Shown one piece after another: positions 15,141 through 26,589 of a DNA stretch of 64,000 nucleotides. The notes under the pieces are model-generated. The model saw nothing but the letters and a program-made list of their open reading frames with translations. It was not told the DNA's origin and did not search any database. Both the position numbers and the translations under genes were made by a program. Positions within the stretch are counted from its first letter, which is position 1; every line of letters begins with the position of its first letter. The DNA lies in assembly GCA_019055375.1 (NCBI GenBank), contig JAHQIW010006927.1:310001-374000 (forward strand), written 5' to 3'. The stretch is from Parelaphostrongylus tenuis. Its lineage: Eukaryota; Nematoda; Chromadorea; Rhabditida; Metastrongylidae.

Positions 15141-15728
15141 TCAGATTTCGGTGTCTCCAAAGTGCTTCTTCGTAATGGCGGCAAGCTCTTGATGTAGATC
15201 TAGCACAGCGGATTCTGCCAGGGCTATATTCTGCTGAGAGACGAATGTCGAGCCTAAAAGTGCTTTGAGAAAATATATTGTAATTTCAAAGGGATTCAGA
15301 AGAGATGCACGACTTGGACATGAGACTTCGAAGTTATGATCAAGTAAATAACAAACCTTGATGAGCTGAACCGACGCACACATGCGAAAGATACATCATT
15401 TGTTCAGAGAGCTCTTTCTCCACCTGAGTTAACGTTTTCTTGAAGGCCTGTGAAGACTCCTCCATCTTAGTCTGCAAATTTTTCTCATTATTACTAGAGC
15501 CAAGAGATAAGAACTGGTGTCGAACATCGCTGACATCTCGGCCACCGGCACTCAAAATCAAGAAATAAGAAAGGACAAACGACAAACCTTGCTGATTTGC
15601 TTCTCTTTGGATAACTCTGAGATACAAGTCTGTGCATGTCGAAGAAGATTTCCTATAGATTTCTCAACTTCTGAAATTGCGTTCAAACGCTGGACCAGAT
15701 CCGAGCCGGCACCTCTCATAGTGGACAT
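15141..15728 (-). CDS. mdt-11: Mediator complex subunit 11 (MED11)
   Basis: MED11 is a small head-module subunit of Mediator, pairing with MED22 by coiled coil and linking activators to RNA polymerase II. There are three exons in perfect phase: 15588-15728, 15357-15471 and 15141-15253. They encode about 122 residues, the usual size. Exon 1 has the family signature LVQRLNAISEVEKSIGNLLR then ISELSKEKQ. Exon 2 has FKKTLTQVEKELSEQMMYLS. Exon 3 ends LDLHQELAAITKKHFGD. The start chosen is the ATG at 15726-15728. Two bases before it is a TTCAACAG acceptor, suggesting spliced-leader trans-splicing. A second in-frame ATG three codons on is possible. Introns are short (103-116 bases). No frame breaks. 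Confidence 0.9.
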
Positions 15729-15767
15729 ACCTGTTGAATAGAATCACTTAATGAGATTGATGGTACT

Positions 15768-16511
15768 TTTCCATCAGAAGGCATGGGATGAATAAACGAT
15801 ACAACTCGCTCGCCAAAGGTTTCCTAATAGTAGTGTTAGTAACGATTTAAAAGCTTAAATCTCTGGCTATCGCCCTACGTGGCCCTTTTTTGAAAACATC
15901 CTTTTATAGCTATACAAAATTCAAAATAAAACTATGTTTAACGTCGGCCGCGCAAGACTACCGTTGGAAGCACGAAGAGCATATGAACGTGTAAAGGAAG
16001 TCTCGCAGTGTCGGACTCATACGTTTGCGTGGGAGTTTTCCTCAAAGAGAAGAAGAAATTCCTTATCGCAGGACGAAAATCGCACCTCACTTGTGAAGCT
16101 CCAACGTATTTCGGTCGATTGATGGTGCACCCTCGCATCGATCTACGACCACCGGACACCTGCCGTAGACCAGCCCGTTACGCAAGAGTGTGGAACTCGA
16201 TCTTATTTTCTTTGCTACAGTGCGGAAAAACGGTCTTTACAGAAAATAAGCACAGAGTTGAAATTGCTGAATCTTACCCTACCGATTACTAATAGTCTAA
16301 AGGAAGAGCTCTGTCCTGTGAGAAATATGCGAGTGTGAAGCACAGATGCTTCCCTTTCACTGAAACGTTATAAAAGATTATTTTCAAGAAACAACCACGT
16401 AGCGCTCCAGCCAAAAATCTAAACTACCGCATGATTATTGGAAAATCCATGTAAAGTCTTGTTTGTCGAGTGGGATCGTTTTTTCATCCTGTGCCGTCCT
16501 ACGGAGAAGTA
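15768..16511. mobile_element. L-MITE copy 1 (about 745 bp, long TIRs)
   Basis: A left terminal string (TTTTCCATCAGAAGGCATGG, then GATGAATAAACGAT) is mirrored at the right (CATCCTGTGCCGTCCTACGG). A second inner inverted pair is AAAAGCTTAAATCTCTGGCT at the left and its reverse (AGCCAAAAATCTAAAC) at the right. There is no transposase frame. The interior is shared with the copies at 22643, 25515 and 33284. Confidence 0.8.
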
Positions 16512-17083
16512 CCGTATCAATACCTTGCATAACAATAAATAAAGGCCAGTAGGAGTAAGACAGCACTTTGAGAGTTTGATGGACTCATTTCTAAACAGTT
16601 TTATCTCTACATGAAACAGGATGCGGCATATATCTCTAAGCAAATGAGTGAAGGCCAATACCTGAAAGTTGGGTGATCAACCGCAATGTAAGGCAATATT
16701 TGATGAATGTCCAAATGAACTAACCACTTAAGAACATAGATCACAGGGATCGCAAGAGTTATCTTGAGGGTCTGTTAGCGAGTGAGTGGACAATAGACAT
16801 TTGCTTCAGAGACTAGAATTAGAATAGAACTATACGTAACCTATTGGCTGACACCAGAGTTGATCAGATTTAACACGATATGGGTTACTTCAAATGCACA
16901 GTATTTCCAAGCTAGGCTCAACTAATTTGATTGATAAAAACGTGAATATATAATACAGCAAAGGTAATCAACGTCGAAACTATGAAACATAATGATGATA
17001 AGTACAGCCGGAAAGGAGCAGTTAACTGATAGAATTTCTTTGAAAAGGCACAACATTAGTGATACCGAAAAAGTAAATAGTCA
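16512..17083. other. 3' flank of wip-1
   Basis: AT-rich, about 570 bases between an L-MITE and the wip-1 stop. No signal was recognised. Confidence 0.3.
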
Positions 17084-20000
17084 TTAAGTGCGTGCCTGCG
17101 TCGGAATTGGTGGAGGAGGAAGACTTGACAATGGTGTAAAAGTAAACCTGAAAGTAGAGTACTGCAATCATTTCCAGTGTGAAATAAGAGATGAGAAGTT
17201 ACGCGAATACAAATCAAACTGACCTATCAAGTGGATGAGCATCTCTACTTACAAATTTGGGAACCGATGGAAAGGTAGGAGTCGAGACAGCAGCTGCCTT
17301 CGATGCAGTTCTTGGTGGAGGTGGTGGAGCATATTCTTCTCCACGTGTAGTGGGTGTGGAATTGTTTCCAAATCTTTGAATAAGGACGTTAGATACAGCA
17401 AAAAAAATCGGCGAAATGGAGATAACATTTATATGTAGGAAATAAAGTTAAAAAGTTGAAAAAAATATCAAGAAATACTACTGCATTAACCTGGTGAAGA
17501 GATTCGAAGCAATAGGTCCAACAACTGGTGGGGGAGGTGGTGGTTCCGGTGATTTCCTTCCACTGGAACGTACTACGGGTGGTGGTGGAGGAGGAGCAGT
17601 GGGTCTGGTCGAAGGAGGAGGAAACGCTGGACGGACGGCAGGTCCTCGACTCGGTGTTGAAGTAACTGATGAGATATCCTGTTGAATTCCAAGATTACAC
17701 GGCACATATAGTGCTGACCAAAAAATATGAAAACTAATAGCGACTGTTGCCAAACTCAAAAAGAACCATTAACCTCTTTATTTGACTTGTATCATAGTTT
17801 TTTTTTAAACTGTGCCAGTCCCAATACGTCTAATGAACGATTCATCTCCTCACTTGATCAAGAATTTCTTCATGACGAACGTTGTAAAGTAATGATTGAG
17901 CACCTTTTCTTGCAGTCTCAAGGATAGCCAGGCTGGGCGCTCCGTGGGGTAGGGATTCGTTTTTGATTGCCAGAGAATGTTGGGGGAAAGAGGGATAGGC
18001 CTCACGTCAAATTTCTCTAGCCATTCATCCACTGCAACTCCCCTCTCTTCCCTCCCTCATATAGAAGTGCCCCAATAAACGTTAAAACGGCTAATGCATT
18101 ACTCAGCGGGGTGGGTACGCAGTGCTCAATAATTATAAAGATAAAGCTTTCGGCGTTGATTTATCTTGCGGGATGTACTATGCATTCGACTAATCCAGCA
18201 TCCCTTGACGTGACTGAATGCATATCTGGCCTTTACAATTATTCCCCGTGGCCCACCGATGTAACAAGTCATGGTTCCTCCTAGACTTATTTGGTACCGA
18301 TTTGCCAACACCAGAGGGGATAGGTTTGGTGAGGCCCATGCGCATGATTAAACCATTAACCATGTGTGGCCCGAAGGGCACGTTTGGCCTCTGCGCCTCA
18401 TGCGGCTCTAAGCAGAGTGGGAGCGATGCCAATCACCACGAGCGCGATGTCGACTCGAGCTCGTGCCGAGTCTCTTATCTCTTTGGGTTGAGAAGTTTGT
18501 ACTAGACCTGTCTCAACAGAGCTTACTCTTTGCAATTCAGATGGGGCGACCAAGCGCAGTTATCTCAAATCTCTGGAAGATCAAGTCGACAAGTATTCAC
18601 CGACATCCACAAAGAAGACGATAACTCGCAAGCAGTAAGCGGACCTCCACGCTATAAGTTCGAAGCACTTAGTCGATGTACTGAATGTGAGGAGACAAAT
18701 AGAGTACAAGTGACGTGATCCGCTTACTATGTGTGAGGATAGATGTATAAAGATGTGTGTAAAAAGATAAATAGTGAGATAATTGCATTATGGTCATATA
18801 TTCACCTCAGAGCTACCACTCCTCTTCAGATTCGAATTTGAAATGCTCGGGTCTGACTTCATTGGTCGCAAAGTCTTGAACTGATCACGGCCATTCGTGT
18901 TAGAATTTATCTAAAAACAAAATTTCACATTCTTCCTTGGGAACAACTTTACACCACGCTGAACCTACAACAGGTTTCACAGATTGTACAGGCGGAGGTG
19001 GTGGTGACGGTTTGCCGGAGAAATTCGAATCGGTGGACTTGTATGAAACAGAGTTTGGGGGCATTGGAGCCACATGGGCTGGTTGAGATCGAACTGGAAA
19101 GATTACCGCATTAGAGCTCAGCCATCGCATTAATGTAGCTCTCGTAAATGAGTCGTGTTGCTTGTGAATAAATCCCTAACAATTAAAAGGATAAAGGATA
19201 AAGCTCTCGGCGTTGATCAATCCCTGAGGGATGCGCCATGCATTCGACTTCAATTTTTTAACTTCGTTTGAGGTGACTGAATGCATATCTGGCCATTACA
19301 ATGACTCGCGGAGGCCTCCCGCTGAACCGAGTCAGTGCTGCTTATCCTCCCAGACAAGTCTGAGACCTGTCTGGTACCAATTTACCGACCCCGGAGGGAT
19401 GGATGGCTTGGTGAGCCATGAGCGCGAGATCGAACCATTGACCTCGTGTGCGACGCAGGGCACCTCTAACCACTGCGCCACATGCGCTCCTGCCCTAACA
19501 ATTACCTAATGTAATAGGGAGTTGCCGTAAACTTTGTACTTTCAAGGCAAAGGGACCTAGCTCCTACTTCTAAGCTTTTCAAAAAGCTGTCACAATGTGA
19601 TTTTCAACCACTGAAAGAAAATCAAAGAGGAAACGCCTAACTGTAAACAAAAACAGAGTCATGATGGGATTGTTGCTCACACAGATGACCATCAACAACG
19701 CACTCATATAGAACCATAAAAAATGACTGAAAGTCACCATTTTCTCCAGAAGGCACTGGTGAAGACGATGACGGCGGAGATGGTGATGCAAGAGTCGAAG
19801 CAGAAGTGTTGGCACGTCGAAGTCTATTATCACTTGGTTTTGATGGGATCCCATTTGCGAAAAGACCACCAATGGCCGCTACATTGCTTCCACTGGCGCG
19901 AGTAACACCGCCAGAACCTGAAACTTGGTAGAGATTCTCACAGATATTCACACTACTTTATACTATTTGGTGGCCGACTGATTAAAGATGCTCGGTGCGA

Positions 20001-23000
20001 GGTTGACACAATTCAGTATTCTCCAGCAGTCAACCAACGAACACCCTAAAGACCGTCCCAGCCTGGTTATCCTCGAGATTGCAAATAGGTCAGTTCGACC
20101 AGCATTCTACGATGATAATGAGGAAGACGAAATCCCACGCTAGCGATGAATACAAAGGACAAATCGAAAGCTAGAAGTACTGGAATTAAAAATAGAATGA
20201 TTTACGAGACCCATTACCACAATTCATAGTGTGGACCCAACACTCCTAGGGTTCGATTCGTTTCTCGTATTCATCCTCCACAAAAGTCTCCGATCATTTC
20301 ACGTGTTCGCTCTATTGATGTCTGAGAATTTTCTCTTCTTTATAATCAACAAAGAATCTTGGTCGAGACGATTCTCCTGCAATCTTAAAGGTAGCCGAAA
20401 AGAAGCCTTTCCTAGAGTGTTTGCTGACTGGATCGCAGGGTTAGGAAAGAGGATTGAACCAGCGTTTTGCTTATCAAATTAACTTCCCGATACAACGCAC
20501 CACTAACCACTGAACTACTTCGGCTCGCACTTTTTAGTTTACACAAAGTAAGAGAAGTTCGAGTGAAAACAGACCAGGTTTCGGTTCCTTTTCCAACTGA
20601 TTCGACAAAGTAAGGCCGCCACGTGATGGAGAACTCGGCTTTTCTCCTATCAAAGGCGCCGAACGATCATTTGTGACCACCTTTCTGAGTTTAGCTCCTC
20701 TCTGAAATGCATGCTTAGTCAATGATGATGAACTAATTCTTCCGTATCTAGTAACTTGTCCTGCTCATTAGGCCGCTTGGTAAGATTTGGCACTGGAGCA
20801 ATAAACACTAAATTTATTAACCAGAGGTTATTGAAATTGCATGGTTTTGGTATCGCTCAATTGCGCATTTTCTTGCAAACATTTTGGTGCAGAACATGCC
20901 TATACTTGGTCTAAGATAGAGCTATGGTGGGGGCGAATCGCTTGCTACTCAGGCACGGATGGCGCGCAGGGTTTAATGCTAGTGAAGAGGCGCCCAAGAT
21001 CAATGAAGCTTACTGTGGACGGACCGAGCGCAACTGATCCTCCTCACTGTTCTCTCAGCCTTAAGATTCGCGAACCATTTTCTAGTCGTCTTTTCTAAAG
21101 TCGTGTCAAGGCTCCAAGCTCTATTAACCTGTTGACTTCCACGGACCCCCGATGGCGGGCACGCCCAGAGAACAGTCAGGAGGATCAGTTGCGCTCGGGC
21201 CCTCCACAATATGCACCACTAATCTTGCGAGCCGCTTCACTAGCGTTTTCCCGTACGCGCCAATCGTGCGTGAGTAGCAAGCCAATTGTCCCCACGACAG
21301 CTTCATCTTGAAGCAGGTACAGGTATGTTCTACACCAAAACGTTCACAAGGAAGTGTCCAATTGGACTATACCCAAATTATCCAATTTCAATTTCTTCTG
21401 GTTAATAAATCTGGAGCTCGTTGCTCTAGCGCCAAAACTTATAGAAGGACCTAATATCAGAAAACCATTTAACAACAAGTAGTGAAGCGAAATTTGATTG
21501 TCAGGTAGGTAGGGACACAGGTAGAAAAGGTGTCCGTAAGAATATTGCCGATAAATAACGTAAACATTTTCGCAAACGATTCCCACTTACAAATATATAC
21601 CCAATGTTACTGAGTATATGCAAAAATTGAAAGTTGGACGGGATTCGAACAGGCATGTCACTCTTCCCAGGGCTCATGCAATGGTTCGTACGCGCTCCCG
21701 GAAAGGGTGAAATGCGGGTTCGAATCCCGTCCGACAATTTAAGTTTCGCATATCACTCAACAACACTGGATATATCATTCATTTATAACGTCATACCACC
21801 GCCATAGACGGAATTCCAAATCCCAGTTACTTAATTTGTAAGAAACATCTATCAACCTCGGCATTCTTCAATAATTCCTATTTGTCGAGGCTCATAGAGT
21901 CAGTCTGGAGAATTCGTAAACACCACTCTTTTTTTGAAATACTCTCGGCGTAAGAAATGAAAACCATCCATCTCGCGATGCTTTTTTCCCTTTACAGAAA
22001 GCTTACGCAAGGGTAGTAACTTTTCGAAAACAATGGCTATCGTTTAGAAACCGACGAAAAAGGACAATTTGTAAGGAATTTTTTTTGAATAAGTAAAATG
22101 CTCTAAAAAAGTGGAGCCATTCTCATTCACAAAGCACTGTAAGCTGAAGGAGCCCGGCTCCCGCTATAAATCCCTTTGGGAACCACGTGCAACAAAACGT
22201 AGCACGCCGAGCGACGTCCTGTCCCACTCAGATGGTATAATGGTGGAGCCGCGTCTCTGGACAAGGCAGGCAGGCAACCTGCAGAAGCGAACGGTGTGCA
22301 CATGCTGCTTGCCCACGATTGCCGTGCGGACGACCACCGCGACGCCGCTTCCTATCAAAGGTGGTACTCAAGGGGTTAACAACGAGAACACTCTGATGTG
22401 ATAACAGAAAAGTCAGCCTGGGCCAGTTCTCATGGGATGTTCTCGATGACTGCAAACAATATAACAAAACAAGTGTACAACCATGAAATGGCTCTTGAAG
22501 GCATCCAAGGGAACTGAGTGGTATGCAAAACATTCGACCTCAAAAGGGAGTTGAACCCGTGTTTCATACACTCCGGGGCCGCGTGCTACCACTACACCAC
22601 CGATGGCTGCTTTAGTGGTGACCAAGTAAAAATTCTCGGTAGTTTTCCGTTAGAGGACACGGGATGAAGAAATGAGCCCTCTCTCTGGACAAATTTTCAT
22701 AAGAGTGTCAGTAGTCATTCAAAAGCTTAAATCTCTGACTGGCGCGGTACGTTACTGTTATTTGGAAAAGTCTTCATTATAATGCTGGAATGAAAGGAAA
22801 ATATCTATGTTTCACACACGCTTTTCTTCGCAAGAGGGAGCTCTTTTTTTTGAACTATTGGTAATCTTTCGATAGCGTGAGATTTAGAGATTTCAACGCC
22901 GTGCTTATTTTCTGGAAAAACAGTTTCTGTGCAGTTTAGCAGAGAAAATAAGACTGATTCACATACCCGAGCAAGTGCGCTTTGGCAAATTCGCGCGCTG

Positions 23001-23585
23001 CCGGAGCGTGGGAGGGAGGGGGGGGGGGAGGAGGCAGGGGGGATCGGCGCTATTATCGATCAATAGCGTCTGTGTAAAGTGCGACTTTTGTTGCTTGATC
23101 AGGAATTGTTTCTTTGCTTTGGAAGAAACTCCAGATAAACCATCTAACTCTGATACTAAAAGATTATCTCTACACGTTCATATGCTTCTCGTGCTTCCCG
23201 CGAAGCGACAGTTGGATTGCAGCAGCTTTTGTAAAAAAAATCTCCTTTTAGATTCTACGGCTTTATAAAGGAGCCCTCTCAGAAAGCGGCCTAGTATCGC
23301 GCTAGCCAAAGATTTGAGCTTTCCAGTGATAGCTAACACACTCATGAAAAGGTTTTTCCCACGAAAGGGATCGTTTCATCATCCCGTGCCGTACAACGGA
23401 AAAGAAATGAATTCTTCAAGTAAATCGAATCCATGGTTAACGAAAACAACCTGGATGTCAGCAAGTAGAGCAGCCGGCTTCTTCCCCGCTTGAGCATCAC
23501 CGCTGCTAGAACCGGGGTGAGAAGCGATTAGTAACGATGGCGGTGGCGCAGGTGGTGGTGGAGGCGGAGGTGGGGCAGGAACCAT
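17084..23585 (-). CDS. wip-1: WASP-interacting protein, WIP/verprolin family
   Basis: WIP binds G-actin through an N-terminal WH2 region and holds WASP through its C-terminus, promoting Arp2/3-driven actin assembly. Eight exons, all in phase: 23451-23585, 20575-20701, 19738-19917, 18969-19093, 18806-18910, 17491-17678, 17253-17373 and 17084-17161. They encode about 352 residues. Residues 1-16 are a proline run. The WH2 part crosses the first junction: ALLADIQ, then RGAKLRKVVTNDRSAPL, the family hallmark. Next come GGLFANGIPSK and several Pro-rich blocks (APPPPPPVV, EPPPPPPVVGP, YAPPPPPRT). The C-terminus has STFRFTFTPLSSLPPPPIP, resembling the WASP-binding box. The ATG at 23583-23585 lies five bases after a TTTCAG acceptor, which may be a trans-splice site. 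Exons 4/5 permit an alternative join (see findings). Introns are packed with repeats. Confidence 0.92.
17880..18045 (-). repeat. SINE-C fragment
   Basis: It shares CTCAAGGATAGCCAGGCTGG, GCGCTCCGTGGGGTAGGG and GATTGCCAGAGAATGTTGGG with the SINE-C copies at 9690 and 62210. The ends are missing. It lies in a wip-1 intron. Confidence 0.55.
18133..18415 (-). repeat. SINE-B copy in a wip-1 intron
   Basis: It keeps AAGCTTTCGGCGTTGAT, GACTGAATGCATATCTGGCC and TTTACAATTATTCCCCGTGG, and the minus-strand head (ATGAGGCGCAGAGGCC, with a degraded A box). Confidence 0.8.
19183..19492 (-). repeat. SINE-B, full-length young copy
   Basis: Nearly base-for-base the same as 10890-11208 over its whole length, including GAGGGATGCGCCATGCATTC and CTGACCTCGTGTGCGACGCA-type blocks. 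It has the AGGATAAAGGATAAAGC slipped tail. It lies in wip-1 intron 3. Confidence 0.9.
20440..20530 (-). repeat. tRNA-like SINE head, family unclear
   Basis: The minus strand has GAAGTAGTTCAGTGGTTAGT (A box) and CGCTGGTTCAATCCTCTTTC (B box). No acceptor stem pairing and no matching body was recognised. In wip-1 intron 2. Confidence 0.55.
20768..21454. mobile_element. Fold-back mariner derivative 1
   Basis: The terminal repeats are TTAGGCCGCTTGGTAAGATT at the left and, reversed, TTAGGTCCTTCTATAAGTTT at the right, both ending in the mariner-like TGGC(A/G)CT. Each half carries a copy of the transposase 5' part, in opposite orientations: plus near 20915-21090, minus near 21124-21300 (KLSWGQLACYSRTIG). 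Both have stops or shifts. There is no C-terminal half. In wip-1 intron 1. Confidence 0.8.
21590..21690 (-). repeat. SINE-A, left member of a head-to-head pair
   Basis: The plus strand reads TACTGAGTATATGCAAAAAT (tail side) and GGACGGGATTCGAACAGGC (B box side). The head faces right into the next copy. Confidence 0.8.
21691..21790 (+). repeat. SINE-A, right member of a head-to-head pair
   Basis: It has GGGTTCGAATCCCGTCCGAC (a perfect B box), then AAGTTTCGCATATCACTCAA. With 21590-21690 it makes a near-palindrome centred around 21690. Confidence 0.8.
21791..22517. other. wip-1 intron 1, unclassified part
   Basis: It contains a locally GC-rich block at 22150-22370 whose origin I cannot name. 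The 96-codon plus frame across it has no family match. Confidence 0.3.
22518..22608 (-). repeat. SINE-A copy
   Basis: The minus strand reads CGGTGGTGTAGTGGTAGCAC (A box), ACGGGTTCAACTCCCTTTTG (B box), then GTTTTGCATACCACTCAG. A close relative of 12805-12902. Confidence 0.85.
22643..23403. mobile_element. L-MITE copy 2 (761 bp)
   Basis: The ends are TTTTCCGTTAGAGGACACGG, then GATGAAGAAA, and the mirrored CATCCCGTGCCGTACAACGG plus AAA. The inner TIR is AAAAGCTTAAATCTCTGACT at the left and GATTTGAGCTTTCCAGTGAT at the right. It holds a long G run at 23010-23042. Between wip-1 exon 1 and the SINE-A at 22518. Confidence 0.85.
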
Positions 23586-25304
23586 CACCACTGAAATAAA
23601 TCTGCTAATCCTCAAGCGATAACAAGAAGAAAAAGCAAAAAAAAAAAAGCTGAGAAATAAACAACATCAGCCGACAAGGCATCTAAGAACACAAGCAATC
23701 AATCGATGAATTTGATACGATGGACAAGAGCCGTGAGCGAGTGGATTGCAGATGAGACTGCAAGTGTGAGCTGGTTATAGGCCACCGACCGCGATAGCCA
23801 CTCTTCACAATACCGTGGAACAAAGACTCGACGTCCAAAGAATCCCTAGAACGAGCAGAACCTAGCGGGTTTGGGCGGGGAGGAGAAGAGGGCGAACCTT
23901 GAAGCAACGGCGATACACCACGACTAATCTGAGCATGACCCACTCGGCCACTCGTGCTACTGGTGGGAGTATAAAAGCGGACTATCCTAGCGACCAACGC
24001 ACAGAGAAGGGGAGGAGCAGGTGACTCAAACAGGCTGAACTCGGAAGGCTGGAAAACTCGGCCGTGGACCGTCGACTGCGCAGTGACTCAGCGCCGCATC
24101 ATTTCGCTGTCGGGCGGAGTTGACCGATTAGAAGCGGGATCCATGTTTCAGTCCTCCAAGGGAAGGATTCTTTTCGTTCTTCCTCAGTCTTTTAGTACTC
24201 AATCGATAGCTCAAACCTCGGTGATCTCAATGCTATAGCGTTTTTTTCAAAGAGCCTCTTCGAAGCGCTGTAACAGCGAAAGTACGATCACGTTCCTCAG
24301 TCGACGCGCCTTTTTTGCTCGGTTAGGATTTGTGGGTTGTCCTTTGACAGACTGCTAGTAGTGATTTAATAGCATACACTTAGGTGATTCGCAAGTTAAG
24401 TGTTTTTTTTTTGGAAAAATCCTCACAGAGCGCTGAAAAAGCGGAAGAAGATTACGTTTTACATTCTTAGGTTTATGCTTAAGTCCAATAATGGAAATGG
24501 AAACTCATGCTCATAGAATAATAGAACAGAATCTCTTCTACGATTCGAGAACGAAAAACTCTGTCTTCTACGAAGCGAGGAAGAAATGACGCGCGGTGCC
24601 GCTGTGCCGTTTCTTGCAAATGTTGCGAAATCCGAGAAGGAAATTCGGGCCGAGTGTGAACTCAGTTTTATTCTCGTGGCTACAGCACAATAAAAAGGCC
24701 TTCCCAGGAAACTAACGCACTTCGGAGCCTCGATTTAAGCTATAAAATCATTGTTAAAAGGCTGAGGAAAAAGTTAAAAAAATCTTGTTTCTAGGGGTTA
24801 AAACATGGGTTGCGTAAAAGGAACACTACTGAGTGTGAATCCGCAGGTCAGAATTTTCCCATATTTCCATTAACAAGCAAATCAGACCCCCTGAATGCAA
24901 TAGATACAGTCCATGTAGGTTTGTGTGATGCAACTAGTCTTTAATAACAGACGGAGAGCTTATAGAGAACAGAAACCGGCTCTAAAGAAGATGAAGAGTT
25001 TCATCGAAAAGTCAGCCTCGATGCTTTTTATACCGCACCCACCCCTCTATTAGGCCAAGTCGGAACACCAAACGGAGGAAAGGCTCCAAGTCTCGCGTGA
25101 TAGCGAAGCGTTCGTCCTTCCACTTCATTTTTGGATTTTGCGATCATCCTAAACTCTCGGGAAAATTTTGCACGTTGATGTAATTAACTTCTGCGCCAGG
25201 ATCGTGACACTCACTCCAATATCAATGCCGTTGTCTCTCTGTACCTTGTCTATACTCGAAGGGGTGCTCAACCACTGATCCGAGTGATGGTAATGCAAAA
25301 TGAT
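23586..25304. other. wip-1 5' flank, likely promoter region
   Basis: Relatively GC-rich at 23680-24140, unlike the flanking DNA, as expected of a 5' regulatory area. A 104-codon minus frame (23683-23997) crosses it but does not join the wip-1 start in a convincing way. Beyond 24140 nothing was recognised. Confidence 0.35.
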
Positions 25305-25470
25305 AGTAAAGGATAAAAGCGACGAAGCTCTTGCGCTGATCAATCCCTTGAGGGATGCGGATGCATCGGGCTTCTTCTAGCATTGTTTGAGGTGACTTAG
25401 CGCATGTCCGGCATTTACAACGACCAAGGTGGCCTACCAATCCATAAAGACGATGCTATCTTAACAGCGA
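25305..25470 (-). repeat. SINE-B, truncated at the head
   Basis: It keeps AGGATAAAAGCGACGAAGC, TGATCAATCCCTTGAGGGAT, the TTGAGGTGACTTAGCGCATG block and CATTTACAACGACCAAGGTG. The tRNA-like head is missing. Confidence 0.75.
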
Positions 25471-25514
25471 GTCAGGTACCAATTCATTTGCTTCAGAGGC
25501 CTGGTGAAAATTCT

Positions 25515-26288
25515 ATTCCGTTTTCTGAAATAATGACAACATCGGAACATCGGGAACAATGAATATTCGACCATATTCGCTGGACAAGAATTTTTCGCAA
25601 GACTGATAGTAATCATTCAAAAGCTTAAATCTCTGGCTAGTGCGATACATGGCCAGACTATCGAAACACCATACAAACGCCGTCAAATTTGAAATAAAAT
25701 TATGTTTTGCATCGGCCGCGCAATCCAACTATCACTTCAGTGGAAGCACAAAAAGCACATGAAGGTGTAAAGAAAACCTTTTGGTATCAAAGTCATACGT
25801 CTCATCTGAAGTTTCTTTCAGAGTGGAGAAAAAAATTCCTACTTCAATGACAAAAATTGCACTTCGTATAAGCTCTACCGATCAATTGTGGTCCGCCGCC
25901 GTATCGCATCTGCGGCCAGCAGACACCTGACCGCAGATTAGCCTCTAAGAAGCAGACCGAATATGTGAAACTCGTTCTTATTTTCCCCGCTACACTGCAG
26001 AAAAACGCTCTTTCAAGAAACTAAGCACTGTATTGGAATCTTGAAATCTTTTGTGATCGAATTACTACTAATAGCCTGAAGAAAGAGCTCTGTTTTGTGA
26101 GAAAAACGCGTGTGTGAAACACAAAGGTTTTCCTTCTCTTGAAGCGGCATAAATTGGTTCTTTCTAAAAACGACCACATATTACCTTAGACAGAGATTTA
26201 AGCTTTCGAATGATCAATAACACTCTTATGAAAAGTTCTTGTTCAACAAATGGGATCGAATATTCACTTGCTCCTGGATAACGGAAAA
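25515..26288. mobile_element. L-MITE copy 3
   Basis: The inner TIR is TTCAAAAGCTTAAATCTCTG at the left and CAGAGATTTAAGCTTTCGAA at the right, nearly perfect. The outer ends are TTCCGTTTTCTG at the left and GGATAACGGAAAA at the right. The interior is shared with the other copies. Confidence 0.85.
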
Positions 26289-26304
26289 GAACAAGTGAGG
26301 TTTG

Positions 26305-26382
26305 AATCCGGAACCACTGACCACCGACCGATAGACTACGTTTGTGTCTCAGAGCACCCCTAAAAATTGCGCCAAATGCTCT
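26305..26382 (-). repeat. Detached SINE-B head
   Basis: The reverse complement reads GAGCATTTGGCGCAATTTTT, then CTCTGAGACACAAACG, then GGTCAGTGGTTCCGGATTC, the SINE-B A and B box region. The body is not adjacent; it lies inverted at 26590-26800. Confidence 0.6.
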
Positions 26383-26589
26383 CAAAAGAATGCTAATCGC
26401 TAAAACATTATCTTGATTAGGAATAAAATTACACAACTCGAACAATTTGTTAAAATGTGGTTGAGAGAAAGGCAAAGCGAGGATTCGATGAGTCAGCCCG
26501 AGCACCGCCTTTCCATGAAAGGGTAATACTTGTTTGGGTTCATCACCCCATATAACATTCTTGCGATTATATTCACAACTTGTGGTTAC

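Noticed and set aside
17655..17690. CTGATGAG at 17668 as a hammerhead core
   Set aside because: It lies antisense in a wip-1 exon and has no GAAA box at the needed distance.
23683..23997. 104-codon minus frame as an upstream wip-1 exon
   Set aside because: No donor in phase with a wip-1 acceptor, and the WIP start at 23585 already begins at the expected proline run.
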